A DNA stretch of 50,864 bases from Dentipellis sp. KUC8613 (Eukaryota; Basidiomycota; Agaricomycetes; Russulales; Hericiaceae). Location: the NCBI GenBank assembly GCA_002286715.1, contig NSJX01000032.1:308339-359202 (forward strand), read 5' to 3'. The translations under genes and the position numbers were made by a program. Below, piece after piece: positions 12,340 through 23,618 of the stretch; position 1 is the first letter of the stretch, and every line of letters starts with the position of its first letter. The notes below the pieces were generated by a model that worked only from the letters and a program-made list of their open reading frames with translations, did no database searches and was not told the origin of the DNA.

Positions 12340-13155
12340 CGTTATAGCGTCCCGAGTAATTCCAGCCCTGCACCGACCGGCGGTGAAAGGTACTCGTGAG
12401 GACGCAGGACTCGGGTCTGCGTATATATATGCCCGACAGTCATATTACGTTGCTAATTCGTGGACCGGTGCCGTTCAATGTTGAATCTGATGCGCGAAAT
12501 TGACGGACCGCCGGTCCTCCTTGCCTCGGCACGTCGAGCAGGCACTGAGGACTGCAGTGCACGACGCAGGGGTCAAAGACAGAAGCATGATGGTGGCCAT
12601 GCATGGGCGATGCAGCTGCAGGCGTCCGAGGCCGCAATGACACGTCGTTTGCCCGGGTTTAGATCCCCGGCAGAGCCGGATTTGTAGTTTATTGTATTGA
12701 ACTTGCAGAGCTCGAGGGACAGTCAAACGCAGCTGGTCTGAGTCCCCACGTGGATACAGTTGATTGTAACAGTTATACGTAGACGCAGCACGAGTCTGTC
12801 AATACCAGTGCGTACAAACATCAAATCAAGAAAGGCAAGATGCTGATGTCTCCGCATGCAAAACGAGTCCAAGCAACGCAGTCGAAAACGTATCACATGG
12901 AACTCTGTTATCTCTTTGATGGCAGTGGGGCGAAAATACTAGGGGATGAATTGGAATACCTCCGAGCAATGCTCAATATCATTGTGAGCACTCGGCACTC
13001 AGCACTCGAGAAGCTGATGGCGTACACAAGGCAAAAAGCGAAAAGGTTAAAGCAGAGTATCTAAAGACCCACGTTGTTCCAATAAGCCATGAGTCATGGT
13101 GCTGTCTCCAAAAACAGCGGATAACCAGCGCACAGAGCTAGGACGCACAAACCAC
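12340..13155. other. Intergenic, no supported gene
   Basis: About 0.8 kb holding the promoter of the membrane-protein gene and the 3' flank of the kinase-like gene. Apart from the TATA-like run near 12425, no domain, RNA gene or repeat was recognised. Confidence 0.4.
12423..12430 (-). promoter_or_regulatory. TATA-like element upstream of the membrane-protein gene
   Basis: An alternating TATATATA run sits about 85 nt before the start codon at 12339, a plausible distance for a fungal TATA box. AT runs also occur by chance. Confidence 0.35.
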
Positions 13156-14699
13156 TCATACAGGAACGTTGGCCAGCCAGGGGTCGTCAATCAAATCTCT
13201 TGCACGAGCTCGCCCTTCTGGTGAGAGATGAAGACATCGACGCAAAAAATGCTCCGCAACCGCGATGTCGTCGGCGCCAGGGTCATACACGGCGAACATG
13301 TCCAAGCACTTATGAAGAGGCCACGTCGACACATCGTGTGTCGAGTGGTGTGTGAACGCTCCTAGCCAATGCCGAGATGTAAGGACTCTGCTAAAAAAAA
13401 CAGCACGTGTACTTACCGTTCGCGTTGAAATATTTCGCATTGTGCTGACAGTTCGCTAGGAAGACGGGATCGAAAGCTGCGCCGAGGGCTTCTTCTATCC
13501 TCACCAGGTGTGCTTCTTCCGCACTCCAACCTTCGTGGACTTGGCGATTGAACAGGTTGAAGCCGAGTAACAATTCAGTTACCTGAATACAAACGTTAGT
13601 GTCACGCCTTGATGCGAACAGATGGCGGACTAACGAGGCAGCCAAAATTCCATATATCAGCAGCCGCGTCCCATGGATGTCCAAGAATAACTTCTGGGGC
13701 ACGATATTCTAGTGGCTGGATCACTTCGCCGTAATGGCGATTCTCCCAGTGTGCTGGCATTGAATTGAATATCAATCAAACAATATATAACGAGAACCAA
13801 CGAAGGGACTCACCAGTTCCAAAGCCGACGATAACTGCCTGCAAGCTGCTCCGTCGGATTGGAGCGTCAACCGACACGCCCAAAGGCTGTGAAAGAATTG
13901 GAACAACCGGGGGACAGACGTCTGTTCCGCAATCGTACGCTCGAGAAGGCTTCGCTGCAAGCGTTTGAGTTACTACAGCGTCGAGATCGGTGGGACGAAA
14001 CAGCACGCTCTCATGCCGGAGATCTACTTTCTCAATGTATCGCGGGCTATCCTGAGAAGCAAGTAGAGAACGCACTGCCATGGACTATCCCACAAACATC
14101 ATGCAGATGTTCCAGGCCCAATAGCATCTGCTTCGCGATCCTCTTCGTCAGTCGCATAGACAGGCGTTTGTCGTCGTTCTCCTCGACGCCACAGATCGCG
14201 CGTAAGCTGAACCCGAGGACTTCGGTGACGAGACATAAGTGTTTCCCATGAGGCCCCTTGAACTCGAACGACCCATACAACACCGGGCAGTGCTTCGAGT
14301 CGGACGCAATCTTCTCCAGCATGTGAAGCTCATCTGACGCTTGCTGGTCGCCAGACGCCTGAAGTGCCGCAGTCGCTCTGCACGTCAGGATCTTGAGAGC
14401 TACGAAGCGGTCGCTTCTGGCAATTACATCAAGTAGGTGAGGATGGCTGTCTGGAAGAAATGGACTGCGACGCACTTGATATCCTTCGCGAGCCAAACAC
14501 TCGAGCGAGAGCCCCATCCCAGCTTCCTCAGTATCGAATACCGACCCCGGTCAAACTGGCGTCCAAGCCATACCGGAAAGTATCCGGGGTTGTCTTTCCC
14601 CCCCTGCCGAAGGTCCTCTTCGGGGAAGCCCTCGAAGAACTGACCCTCGCTGCTGCTGGTACTCGACGAGCGAGAGTGAGAGATGATAGGTATCATCAT
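13156..14699 (-). CDS. SRPK-like protein kinase homologue, probably catalytically dead
   Basis: Exons 14476..14699, 14076..14416, 13814..14023, 13635..13753, 13417..13582 and 13156..13361 (minus) give 421 aa, the length of fungal SR-protein-kinase-like proteins. The fold is well preserved: glycine loop LGWGSRSSVW, ATP lysine in FVALKI, HYGEVIQPLEYRAPEVILG in the activation segment, ADIWNFGCL, and a full C-lobe. Catalytic positions are changed: the loop usually read as HxDLKxxN is HGNLRHESV in the ungapped splice model (Asp to Asn, Lys to Arg, Asn to Ser), and DFG reads GFG (IVGFGTAHW). An acceptor four nt earlier would read HGIDLRHES, restoring Asp with a one-residue insertion; the Ser and GFG changes stay. 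Most likely a pseudokinase acting as a binding partner, or a gene in early decay. Neighbours the two FunK1 copies on the same strand. Confidence 0.82.
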
Positions 14700-14786
14700 G
14701 GGTGCTACGGAGGATCGCGAAGTCGCAGGAGTTTTAAACGTGTGGGTGGAAAGACGTGGGGTGTCGAGAACATCGCGAAGCCGGCC

Positions 14787-14791
14787 TTATA
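14787..14791 (-). promoter_or_regulatory. TATA-like element upstream of the SRPK-like gene
   Basis: CCTATAAGG on the minus strand lies about 88 nt before the start at 14699, a spacing close to that of the TATA-like runs seen before two other genes in this window. Confidence 0.35.
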
Positions 14792-15220
14792 GGGTTCCCA
14801 TCGCGCGATGTTGCTTGTTCAACAGCACTCCAGTGCAGGGTAATGTCAGTGCATGATGAGCGCCTAAGGCGGATCACTGGATGAGATATGAAACCCATCG
14901 ACAGGCCTAGACGGGCATCGAGGACTCTGAGTGCGATCGCAGACGGTATGAGCGAGCGCGCTGCTACGAGCCATACAACTAAGGCAGACCTTGACCATGG
15001 AATTCGTTAGCAAAACAGTTTAAATACACTCTGGTTCACCAGGATGGGACTGACCATATCGAGTGGGCAACATCAGAAACCAATCACTGTGCGATGACAG
15101 ACTCGATGGTGTCTCCCAGGCTGACAGAACTTTGACAAACCTGTGTATGGCTGTCGTGATGGTACTAGCTCCGACAGTACTGTTTGAGAGCTGGCCACCG
15201 CGTGGCGCGCATTGTTGTGT

Positions 15221-15263
15221 GGTGGTGGTGGTGGTGGTGGTGGTGGTGGTGGTGGTGGTGGTG
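15221..15263. repeat. (GGT)14 microsatellite
   Basis: An uninterrupted trinucleotide run of about 43 nt (GGT on +, ACC on -) in intergenic DNA between the SRPK-like gene and the decayed FunK1 copy. Length polymorphism between strains would be expected. Confidence 0.95.
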
Positions 15264-15651
15264 TACAACTTGAAGGCCTCTTGCTGGCAAGAGCGCGAGC
15301 GCTAGCGCTAAGCGAGCGACTCAACACAAGAGCCTGTGCCGCCGCGTGCAAGTATTGCTCATTCGATATTCAAGATCCAGCAGTGATATTGATTTGATAT
15401 TATTTAAAACAGCTTGTATTTAACATGTGTAAAGTTTACATTATTCTCCGCAGAACAAACACTTGATAGCAGAGCAACATCATAGCGAAGAGCAGTCATG
15501 ACGCCCACTGATGGAGGGGTAAGTAAATGTGAAGGGGTATGAGATGAAACCTGAACAATTGAAAGAATACGAAGTCCCGCTTAACGCACCAGTCCCCGCC
15601 AGAGGGCTTGGTGACGCTCCCCCTTATCAGCTCCGTCCTCGTCCTTTTCCT

Positions 15652-17076
15652 TCAATGCATAGGATGTGAATACTCCCGAGTCGGGGCTTCGTCGGTTCGC
15701 CTTCTCTTAGCCCTCGCCCGATCAAGTGGAGTCGATGGTGCTGGCCTGTTATTCCCATACCTCGCAACTTCCTGTGCTTGAAGGAAACTTGTCCTATTCC
15801 CCGGCCGTTCCTGCACCAGAGAACCATCATGATCAGGAGGGAGGACTCGCGCGAAAGGGCCATAAGCGGGCCACTTCGCCATGTCGAGAACTTTCGTCAG
15901 CATCTGGCGCATGTCCGCCGAGTCCTTCAGTGAAGCTCTCCCGCGTTCGCATTTTCTGAGCCGTTTATGGTAAGCTGTCATTTGCTCTTCGGGGTCGTCG
16001 TCGGACACAATGCTGAGTTCCGGCTTGACGGGAACCAGGTATATGTGCTGCAAGCGCGCATGCATGCCCGTCAAAGCGAGCTGCAAAGCGTCCGGCTGGA
16101 ACTTGAACTTGAGGTATTGACCGAGCGTCTCCGACTTCAGAAGGCTCTCTTTGTGATCGCCGCCCGTGTAATATCCTTCATCTTGCCATTCAGAGCAATC
16201 GAAGAGTTTATGGAGGCGATTCTTGAGTTTATGAGGAATGAGCGGATGGTGACTGTACTTGAGTGCCAGCCATAGCAGTACCCAGAACACGGACTCAATG
16301 TCGTCCACGGCGCCGTGACGGGCATTGACGTCGAGTAGCCTGCTTGCTGACATGAACTGCCAGGTGCCCGTGAAATTTGGCCACCTCGCTTTGACTTCGT
16401 GGTTCGTCTCTTTCGGCTTCGGACTGGCATCCCAGTCAATAAGGAGTCCGCGGCCATTGAGGATCATCATGTTACGAGCGCTCACGTCGCCGTGCCGCCA
16501 TCCAGCTCGCTCCAGTTCGTCGAGAGCTGCATGAAACTGTATTGAGTTCCTGCGAGTACACATGAGATATGAAGACTCGACTCACCTTCCAGAACATCTG
16601 CAACTACCTGCGTGACTTCTTTCCAGTCCTTGGACTCCCAAAGCACTGTTCCCGGCCTGTCAGTGGTTAGACTATATGCACGATAAGCTCTTTGACATTT
16701 CGAACGGCTTGCGTTCGCTGAAGAAAACCTGGAACCAGATTCATTGTCATCGCAGAACGTCGCCAGAGAGAGGGTGTCGTAGTAGCCGCATTCGCGAATA
16801 CCAGGTGCGTCCCATACGGTGTTGATGAGCGGTGCTGAGGTTGAATTCTCCGGCTTCTCCCTGTAGACGCCCAGAGTTTGAGAAATACTATTCCCCTCCT
16901 CCTCCATCTCAGAGCCCGCGGCCGGCGAGCTTGCTCCAGAGATATTGTCATTTTCCGTATGTGTGTGACCGCTTCGCATTCTGCACGGAAGAGCCCTTAT
17001 CAAACGTCCGCCAGACGTCGCTACCGGGGGGCTGGTCGGTAGGTGGGCGCGACAGTCGTCTACGTGTTTTGGACAG
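15652..17076 (-). pseudogene. Decayed, internally deleted FunK1 kinase copy
   Basis: Truncated tandem copy of the FunK1 gene at 17473-20301. Homology begins at 17076, where the ATG of the full copy is replaced by CTG (CTG TCC AAA versus ATG TCC AAA). A net 4-nt length difference around the C-run at 17026-17031 breaks the frame. After the PENS block (residue about 78 of the full copy) the sequence jumps to the region before WDxxxxxECxYxT, so about 420 codons, including the N-lobe, are missing. The rest, split by the conserved intron 16527..16585, stays open: an ATG at 16979 would give 422 aa (16586..16979 plus 15652..16526) with HGDVSARN and LIDWDAS still present. Without an ATP-binding N-lobe, kinase activity is unlikely. 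The open 3' half means a gene predictor may call it as a CDS and that it may be young or retained. Confidence 0.8.
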
Positions 17077-17472
17077 TGTTCGAGGTGCCGCTAACAGTGA
17101 GTGTGATGTGATAGGGATGGAGGGGCTCATGGAGATCTCAGGAAAAATTGTCTGGTCTTGACGGAGGCCACAGTCACGGTCACTCGTCTGGCCGACAAAC
17201 ACGCGCGCACGCGCATGTCAGACCTCCTCCTCAGAAATTCTTAATAGACTTGCAGGCAATATTAATTGCAGTTCATTATTCCCATATGTAAACTTTACAG
17301 TACGAATCTAATTTACAGGTATCTTCCGCGTAGTGGGTATCCTCTACAGATTGAAAGGAAAATCAGAAGCAAAGCAAAAGACCACGAACAGTAGTCGCGA
17401 TGTCCACAAACAAAACGCTCATGTAGCGTGGGTGAATAGTAAATCCAATGCATCAGCCTATACAAAGGTGAA
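17077..17472. other. Spacer between the two FunK1 copies
   Basis: About 0.4 kb. The part next to 17076 still resembles the 5' flank of the full-length FunK1 gene, so the duplication extended upstream of the start codon. No other element was seen. Confidence 0.45.
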
Positions 17473-20301
17473 TCAGATGTTAAACGCCTGCTCGCGCTCC
17501 TCCTCGTCTCCGTCATCGCTCCCGCCGCCATCCTCTTCCTCGTCGTCGTCGTCGTCGTGCCCACCCCCGCCCTCGTCCCTCTCTTGCAATGGAGCATAAG
17601 ATGTCACCAGCGCCCTCGCGTTCAATGATTCGCCTGTCCTTCTTATCTTGACCCTCGCCATCCCAAGTGACGGCGCCTTTGTTGGTTTGTTGTTCCCGTA
17701 CCTCGCGATTTCTTGTGCCCTAAAGAAACTAGACCTGTTCTTTGACCGCTCCCGAATCTGAGGTCCGTCATGCACGGGGGGGAGAGGATGCGATTCGGGC
17801 CCGTATGTTGGCCAGGCTTGTTCTTCGAGGACAGGCATCAGCAGCGAGTGGATAAACATTGCATCCTCCGATGAAGCTTTCTCGGCTTCATATATCTTGA
17901 GTTCCTCCTCGTAGTGCTTCTGCTGCAGTCTTCTCACTTCGGGGGACTTAGAAGCAACGTACGGCTTCTTCGGAGGATAGTACCGGAGTCCAACTTGATG
18001 GTGCAGGTGGCTCAGGACTTCTCCAAGGCACGGCGGCTGAGGAGAAAAATGGAAATAATCGCTCAACTCGTCAGACCTGAGTAGCGCCTGCTTGGGACCG
18101 CCGCCCGTAGCAAATCCGTCATCATCCAATACATAGCTATCAAAGACTTGCTGGAGGTAGTTTCTGAGTTTCCTGGGGGAAAGTGGGTGACGGCTATAGT
18201 TGAGCGTCAGCCACAGGAGCACCCAGAATACCGACTCGATATCGTCCACGGCGTCGTGACGGGCATTCACGTCGAGCAACCTGCTTGTCGACATAAACTG
18301 CCACGTGCCCGTCAGATCCGGCAGCCTCGCTTCATTTTCGCAATTCATGTCTTCAGGCTTTTGGCTGGCGTCCCAGTCGATGAGAAGTCCGCGACCATTG
18401 AGAATCATCATGTTGCCGACGCTCACGTCACGATGCCGCCAACCAGCGCGTTCTGCACCGTCAAGAGCTGCATGAAGTCAGTTAGTGTCCGCAAATATGC
18501 ATGGCATGTAACGACACGACTTACCTTCGAGAACGTCCACAACTGTCTGCACGACTTCTTTCCAGTCCTTAAACTTCCAGACCACCGTTCCCAGCTCATT
18601 AGTGATAAGTCTATAACTGCGATAGGTCCTTCGACCTTTCTGATGGTTTTCTTTTGGTGGTGCGAACCAGGTTTCAAATTCCTTGTCGTTGTAGAATGTC
18701 GGTGTGAGCGTGTTGTAGCATTCTCCCTTTGGTGCGACGTCCCATGCGGCGTGCATGGTGGTGATGTGCGGCACCTTCTTGTCGCCCAACTCCTTGATGA
18801 TCTTGTGTTCCACGGTGTGTTTGTGGCTGATGATCCGGTTCGTGTCCTTGAGATGGCGAACGACCTCTGCATCCCGATCGTAGACGTAGAGAGAGCGAGT
18901 AGCTCGACCGAAGGGGCCGCGCTCGCTCATCGTGGGCGCAATGACATAGTAATCCCAGCCGTCGAGACGAGAGGGCTTGCACATGGATTTGAACGAGTGA
19001 TAGGATTCGGCGGGTGGCACAGAGGGTTTGACCGGGAGCGGAGTGGTGTCCGAATTCAAGGGCGTCATCCTGAGGCGAAATAGGTCCAGTTTCTCTGCTC
19101 CAGCCCAGGCTACGTGTTTCTTCAACGCGAGCTGAGCTTGGAAGAGTTCCATGGAGTCTTCTTTGTCGCCCACCACTTCCACGGACTCGTCGTGGCCGCG
19201 CTGGGCAGGCGAAAGAAAGTTGAATCGCCACAGGAACTGCGCCAATGGCTCAGGATCTTCACAATAATCGAACGACCTTGTGACAATAGCTCCGGAACGA
19301 TCCCAGCGTATGAGACGCGCATGCTCACCCATGATGAGGACCGAGAACACGAATGTGCGGAACTGAAGGTCGAGCATGGCAGCAGCGTAGGATGTGATCT
19401 GACCACGAACATCTTTGCTGCCTTCAGTGCATCCTTCAAATGGGAAGCTACTCCCATTGGGCTCGTCATCGAAAGGATCTGCGAAATTCCCGTATTTGAA
19501 TTTGAACTCGTCCGCTCGCTCCGCACGAGCGAAATCTGTGGTACGACGCGGGGGTCGGTCGCGAAGGTATGTCATGACGTCCGGCCTCAGGCCGAGCCTC
19601 TCTGGAGCACCCGGAGGAACAGTAGAGGGGTCAGAGCTTGCATGAGTGTCTCTAAACGCCATGATTTTGTCTTGGTCGAGCTTCTTGCAGATCTCCACCT
19701 GACGTTATGCACATCAGACAGAGGTCGCGGCTAAAGTGAATAGACTTACATAGATGGGATACATCTCAATTTCATCGTCCGTTTTTGTCATCTCCTCGAA
19801 TGAAACATTTGGAATGGTCCTTTCCTTTCCGTTCTTCGGTGGCGGAGGAGGAACGAACGCCTCGAGAAACTTCCTAGGATCCATGGGTCCGACAAATGCG
19901 CCGGCTGATTCTACACAGATCTGGCGCTGGACAGCATTGAGAACCCTATGCGTTGAAGAGAATCCAACGTGGGAGGCAAGCTTGTCCGAGACCATCGTGT
20001 TCTGTTGTGGTTCTGAATGGCGCGCGAACACAGCTGGTGTGTCTGCCAGCGCCCGCGCCGCTGGGAATGAATTCTCCGGCATCTTCCTTGAGTCTGAATT
20101 CGTCCCATAGAAACTCTGAGCAGGTATCGCCTCCGGATTCTTCTGAGATACTGGTAGGCTCGTATCCGAGATGTTGTCGTCGTTACCCAGGTGTGCGTCG
20201 CTTTCTCTTCTGCGAGGAAGTGCCTTCATCAAACGCTCGCCTGACACTGGTGGGCCCTGGTCGGAAGATGGCCGCGACGCGCCTTTGCGTGGTTTGGACA
20301 T
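17473..20301 (-). CDS. FunK1-type (fungal-specific) protein kinase
   Basis: Exons 19750..20301, 18525..19698 and 17473..18467 (minus) give 906 aa. This is the kinase family expanded in mushroom-forming fungi; targets are unknown. An N-terminal Ser/Pro-rich tail of about 150 residues precedes the kinase region. Conserved features include VVRHLKDTNRI with the presumed ATP lysine, the catalytic loop WRHRDVSVGN (Asp589, Asn594), LLIDWDAS in place of DFG, as usual in FunK1, and GTWQFMSxxLL followed by DDIESVFWVLLW. The C-terminus ends in a strongly acidic, glycine-rich tail (HDDDDDEEEDGGG and more). The start is the ATG aligned with the CTG of the decayed neighbour copy. A TATATAAA run lies 82 nt upstream. 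Unlike its neighbour, all catalytic positions are kept, so it is probably active. Confidence 0.92.
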
Positions 20302-21382
20302 GGTTGATGTCGATATCGTGCGCAATGAGAATGAGGTATGGGGATAGAGGAGTTGGCGTGAAACGGGTACGTGAGTGCTGGGTTTATATATTCCGGCAAA
20401 TTCAAATTCCCCTTCGTGGCCTGTGGACGTCCCTTTGTCCGACCCCATTGTTCCAGTAACACATGGCCGGGACGCTGCCGCGTCCCTCATTCCCATTGTC
20501 CACAATCGATCGCGGTCCAATCCGCGTCGTGTAATAGCCGTGTGCCGCGGTCGTTATGATCGATCACCATCCATGCGCTCGCTGAAGGTACTCTAAATCG
20601 TCTCTTATAACGGAATTCATTGACGACCATACCTATCTACTATATTCATTAACAGCGGTCGAACTCTGAGGCTACTTGTTCTAAGGCTCCCAGCAGACAC
20701 CGCCTGGACAGTGGGCTCAAGCCGATCAGTCATGCCCTAAACATCGTCTCAGTAGCTGGCCTCGATAAGGAAGGTTCCACCCTAAACCCAGTCACCGAGA
20801 ATCATCCAGCACGCGGTTGTATCGCGGCAGAGAAACGCGCGTGAGTCATGCCCGACCGCGAGGAGAATCGCAGACAAGTCGCCATGATCGATAACCAGAC
20901 GAGTGCGTCCCACAACGCTCGCCCGACGGGATCCGCAATATGCCGCCTCCCGCAGTGCTCTCCACGACTCCCTAGATAAATCCCTGTGGATTCCTCAGAT
21001 CTTCTTTGTCATCGAGTTGCTGGCAACCGACCACGACGCTCCGAACCCTCGCAACATTGACTCAGATCAAGACTCCCTAGGGTTCCACCCAGACGGTTCT
21101 CGCGGATATGTAGACTACACGGACTCCTCGCTTATACTTCTTCAGACAAAATTCCTTGGATCCGCATCGGCTGCGCACCAAATATCGCCGCGCCGGCGCG
21201 GACTGCCCAGCAAGCGGAAGTAAGGTGTTGGACTGCCGTATCAGAAACTGCACTAGACGGAAAGCCTCCACCTAAAAGGCGTCAGAGTCTTACGGTAATG
21301 TATATGACCACGAGGGGTTGGCCGATTATCGGCAAGTTCTTTATACTGCGATCAACTCCAAGCTGTACTGACTAACCTCATA
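20302..21382. other. Intergenic, no supported gene
   Basis: About 1.1 kb with the FunK1 promoter at its left end and the 3' flank of the monooxygenase at its right. One open frame of about 100 codons on + (20903-21223) has no recognisable features. Confidence 0.4.
20383..20390 (-). promoter_or_regulatory. TATA box candidate for the FunK1 gene
   Basis: TATATAAA on the minus strand, 82 nt before the start codon at 20301. It is a perfect match to the TATA consensus in an otherwise GC-balanced flank. Confidence 0.45.
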
Positions 21383-23128
21383 CTATTTCTCAGCATTCAT
21401 TTTGTCCCCCATCCACAGTAACGCCCGCTTTGCGTCTGCGTCCGGCCCGTCCTGTGACACCCAATCCCATTGCCTCTCAATGGTAGGCCCGAGCTGGTCA
21501 CAGGCAACGAAGCCATACTTGCCCACGAACTCGTACATCTGTCCCGATTCGCGGGAACCAGTCAACACGTGGTTCGCTAGCGGCAGACGGACGTGCTCGT
21601 ATGCTTGGAGCGCATGCTCGAGTGTGAGCGGTGTCACGGAGGGATCACCAAGGAGCGACGCGAGGATGAAGGCATCCTAAAGGACGAGATGATGACGCGG
21701 ATTTTTCAGCTGGATTCGATACCCACCTCAATCGCCTGTCCTGCGCCTGCGCCTTGATGTGGTAGCATCGCGTGCGCCTGTTATGCCAGCGACTCAGCTC
21801 GGTATTCGTATGCAGCAATATGCAAACACTCACCGCGTCCCCGACGAGAGCCACCTTCCGCGACACCCACGTGCTCAACGGTTTGAGCGCGTGTAAGCCC
21901 CATTTTGTGGGGGACTTGATGCGCTAGCGCGGAAATTTCATGACTGTTCGGACAACGCGCGGAAGGGATATATACCTGCAGCATTTCCACCACTTCGGGC
22001 TCCCAATCGGCGTAGCAGGCAAGGAGCTCCTCCTGTGAGCACGGAGCTACCCACGGATCAGTATACGGCGTCGCTTCTTTCTTGACGTCGGACGCGAAGG
22101 CGATGACGTTGACGATGCTGCCTTGGGAGATGGAATAGCTCACTACATGCTGTAGACGTCGTCCCGTCAGTCCGTGATCTGGCCCTGAGAGGACCTCGTC
22201 ACCTTGTTCTTTCCGCAGTACTACCGATGCGATTAGACGGGGGAATGTCTGAAGCGAAGCTGAACCATAGAACTTACCATCATAGGCGTATCGACTGCGC
22301 GATGCACCTTCTCCGCGCTCCTCAGCTGCTCAACTGGGATCAGCCCCCTATACGCTACAGTCCCTGTCCAGATAGGTTCAATGCAATCCAGCAACTCGGG
22401 CTGCCCACGCGCAGCAAGGTCCTGCAGCAGACACTTCCGGATCGTGGACTTGATGCCGTCACAACCAACCAAGATATCACACGTGGCCCCCGTTTTATCA
22501 TCAAAATAAAGCTGAACAGGGCCCGCGGAGTCACCTTCGGCGTAAGACGATAGACGCTTTCCGAAGTGCGCGACCCCGGGAGGGGGGTGGTGGATGAAGG
22601 CGTCAAGGAAGTGCGCGCGGTGGAAGCGGATACAACCATCTGTTATATTCTGGGGTTCATTGAGTAATTAGAAGAAGTGTATGGACGACGCTCACATGGA
22701 AGCTGGAAGAGATGGAAGCGGAAGCCGTCCGGCGCGTCCGACTTTCGATAATCAAACCCTACGCCTGGGACGTCGTGGTCAGACACGCGACCTTAGTGCT
22801 TGTTCTCGACATCTGCATATCCGAATGCTCACCAAGAGACCCATCAGGCGGCGCATGCGCAATCTCCGCGAATTCGTCAGCGATACCGAGCAGCTCGAGG
22901 ATGCGCCACGTCCTAGACCAGATCATGACCCCTGCGCCAATCTCATAGAAACGCTGCGCAGCCTCGTATATGTTCACCTCGACATCTGGGTATCTGGATA
23001 GCGCGACTCCGAGGCATAGTCCGCTTATCCCACCTCCGCTGGCTCAGCCGAGCGTGTCAGACGCGTAGCGTTTGGACGGGACGTGGAGGAGCGTACCAGA
23101 TCGCCACCTTGAGGCGCGGGGCAGACAT
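21383..23128 (-). CDS. FAD-dependent aromatic-ring monooxygenase (salicylate hydroxylase-like)
   Basis: Flavoprotein hydroxylase using NAD(P)H and O2. Exons 23097..23128, 22833..23038, 22696..22764, 22278..22639, 22203..22220, 21976..22149, 21834..21923, 21727..21777 and 21383..21676 (minus) give 431 aa, the usual size. It shows the three class A signatures: dinucleotide fold VAICGGGISGLCLG at residues 8-21, the DG motif LVGCDGIKS near 160, and the GD motif VALVGDAAHAMLPHQGAG near 311-328. The 18-nt fifth exon (YCGKNK) restores the family pattern before HVVSYSISQG. It starts from the ATG giving a dinucleotide fold seven residues in. It is divergent from PAC2, with 490 nt between the two starts. 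No cluster of biosynthetic genes lies nearby, so a catabolic role on small aromatics is as likely as a secondary-metabolic one; the substrate is unknown. Confidence 0.92.
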
Positions 23129-23618
23129 GTCAGTCGTAGATAAGAGTGCTCATAGGGACTTCAGCATATCAACTAGTAGGCTGAATGAAGTTCGTGGGCA
23201 GGAACAGTTGCTGAAGAAGGCTGTTTGTTCTCATGCAAAAGGTGCGTCAGATTTAACTCTGAGTAAGAAACGTGAAGCACCATTAAGCTTGAGACTCTCT
23301 GGAACGGAATGTAGAGAAAATAGTCGCCTGCGTAGAAGTTTGTTGCATTGAGGGCTGCTCAGTTTGTGTTATGATCATGAATGGTCCAGCAACAGTCGAG
23401 GAAAGTCAGTTTTATTCAGGCATAAGTCGTCGGCCGTTGCCGAGCGTAGAGTACGTCACTGCAAGACGCGTTCGCGTAGCGAAGCGCATACGCGTACTAC
23501 TCTTTCTTTCAAGTTTTCTAACCACTTCCGCGACATCTCCACCAGATTTTGAAATATTCGGTGCTCATCAGCCATCAAAGTCCTTACTGCTCGTGGTACT
23601 CAAGGAACTGACCTCACC
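23129..23618. other. Shared divergent promoter region (monooxygenase / PAC2)
   Basis: 490 nt between two start codons pointing away from each other. No clear TATA box or other element was recognised. Confidence 0.45.

Larger units (their letters stand above)
14700..15651. other. Intergenic with a microsatellite; no gene
   Basis: About 0.95 kb. It holds the promoter of the kinase-like gene, including a TATAA at 14787-14791, and a long GGT repeat at 15221-15263. The open frames crossing the repeat (polyglycine or polyproline) are repeat artefacts. Confidence 0.45.

Noticed and set aside
13814..14080. Reading the SRPK-like catalytic loop as HGD followed directly by LR (active form)
   Set aside because: No GT-AG combination gives HGDLR; available acceptors give HGNLR or HGIDLR, and GFG in place of DFG is independent of splicing.
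15020..15397. Frames encoding polyglycine, polyproline or polythreonine
   Set aside because: They are translations of the GGT microsatellite and lack any other coding sign.
7270..23128. A nutrient-uptake or secondary-metabolite cluster joining the OPT transporter and the FAD monooxygenase
   Set aside because: The genes are 11 kb apart with kinases between them, and no core synthase, P450 or regulator of such a cluster is present.
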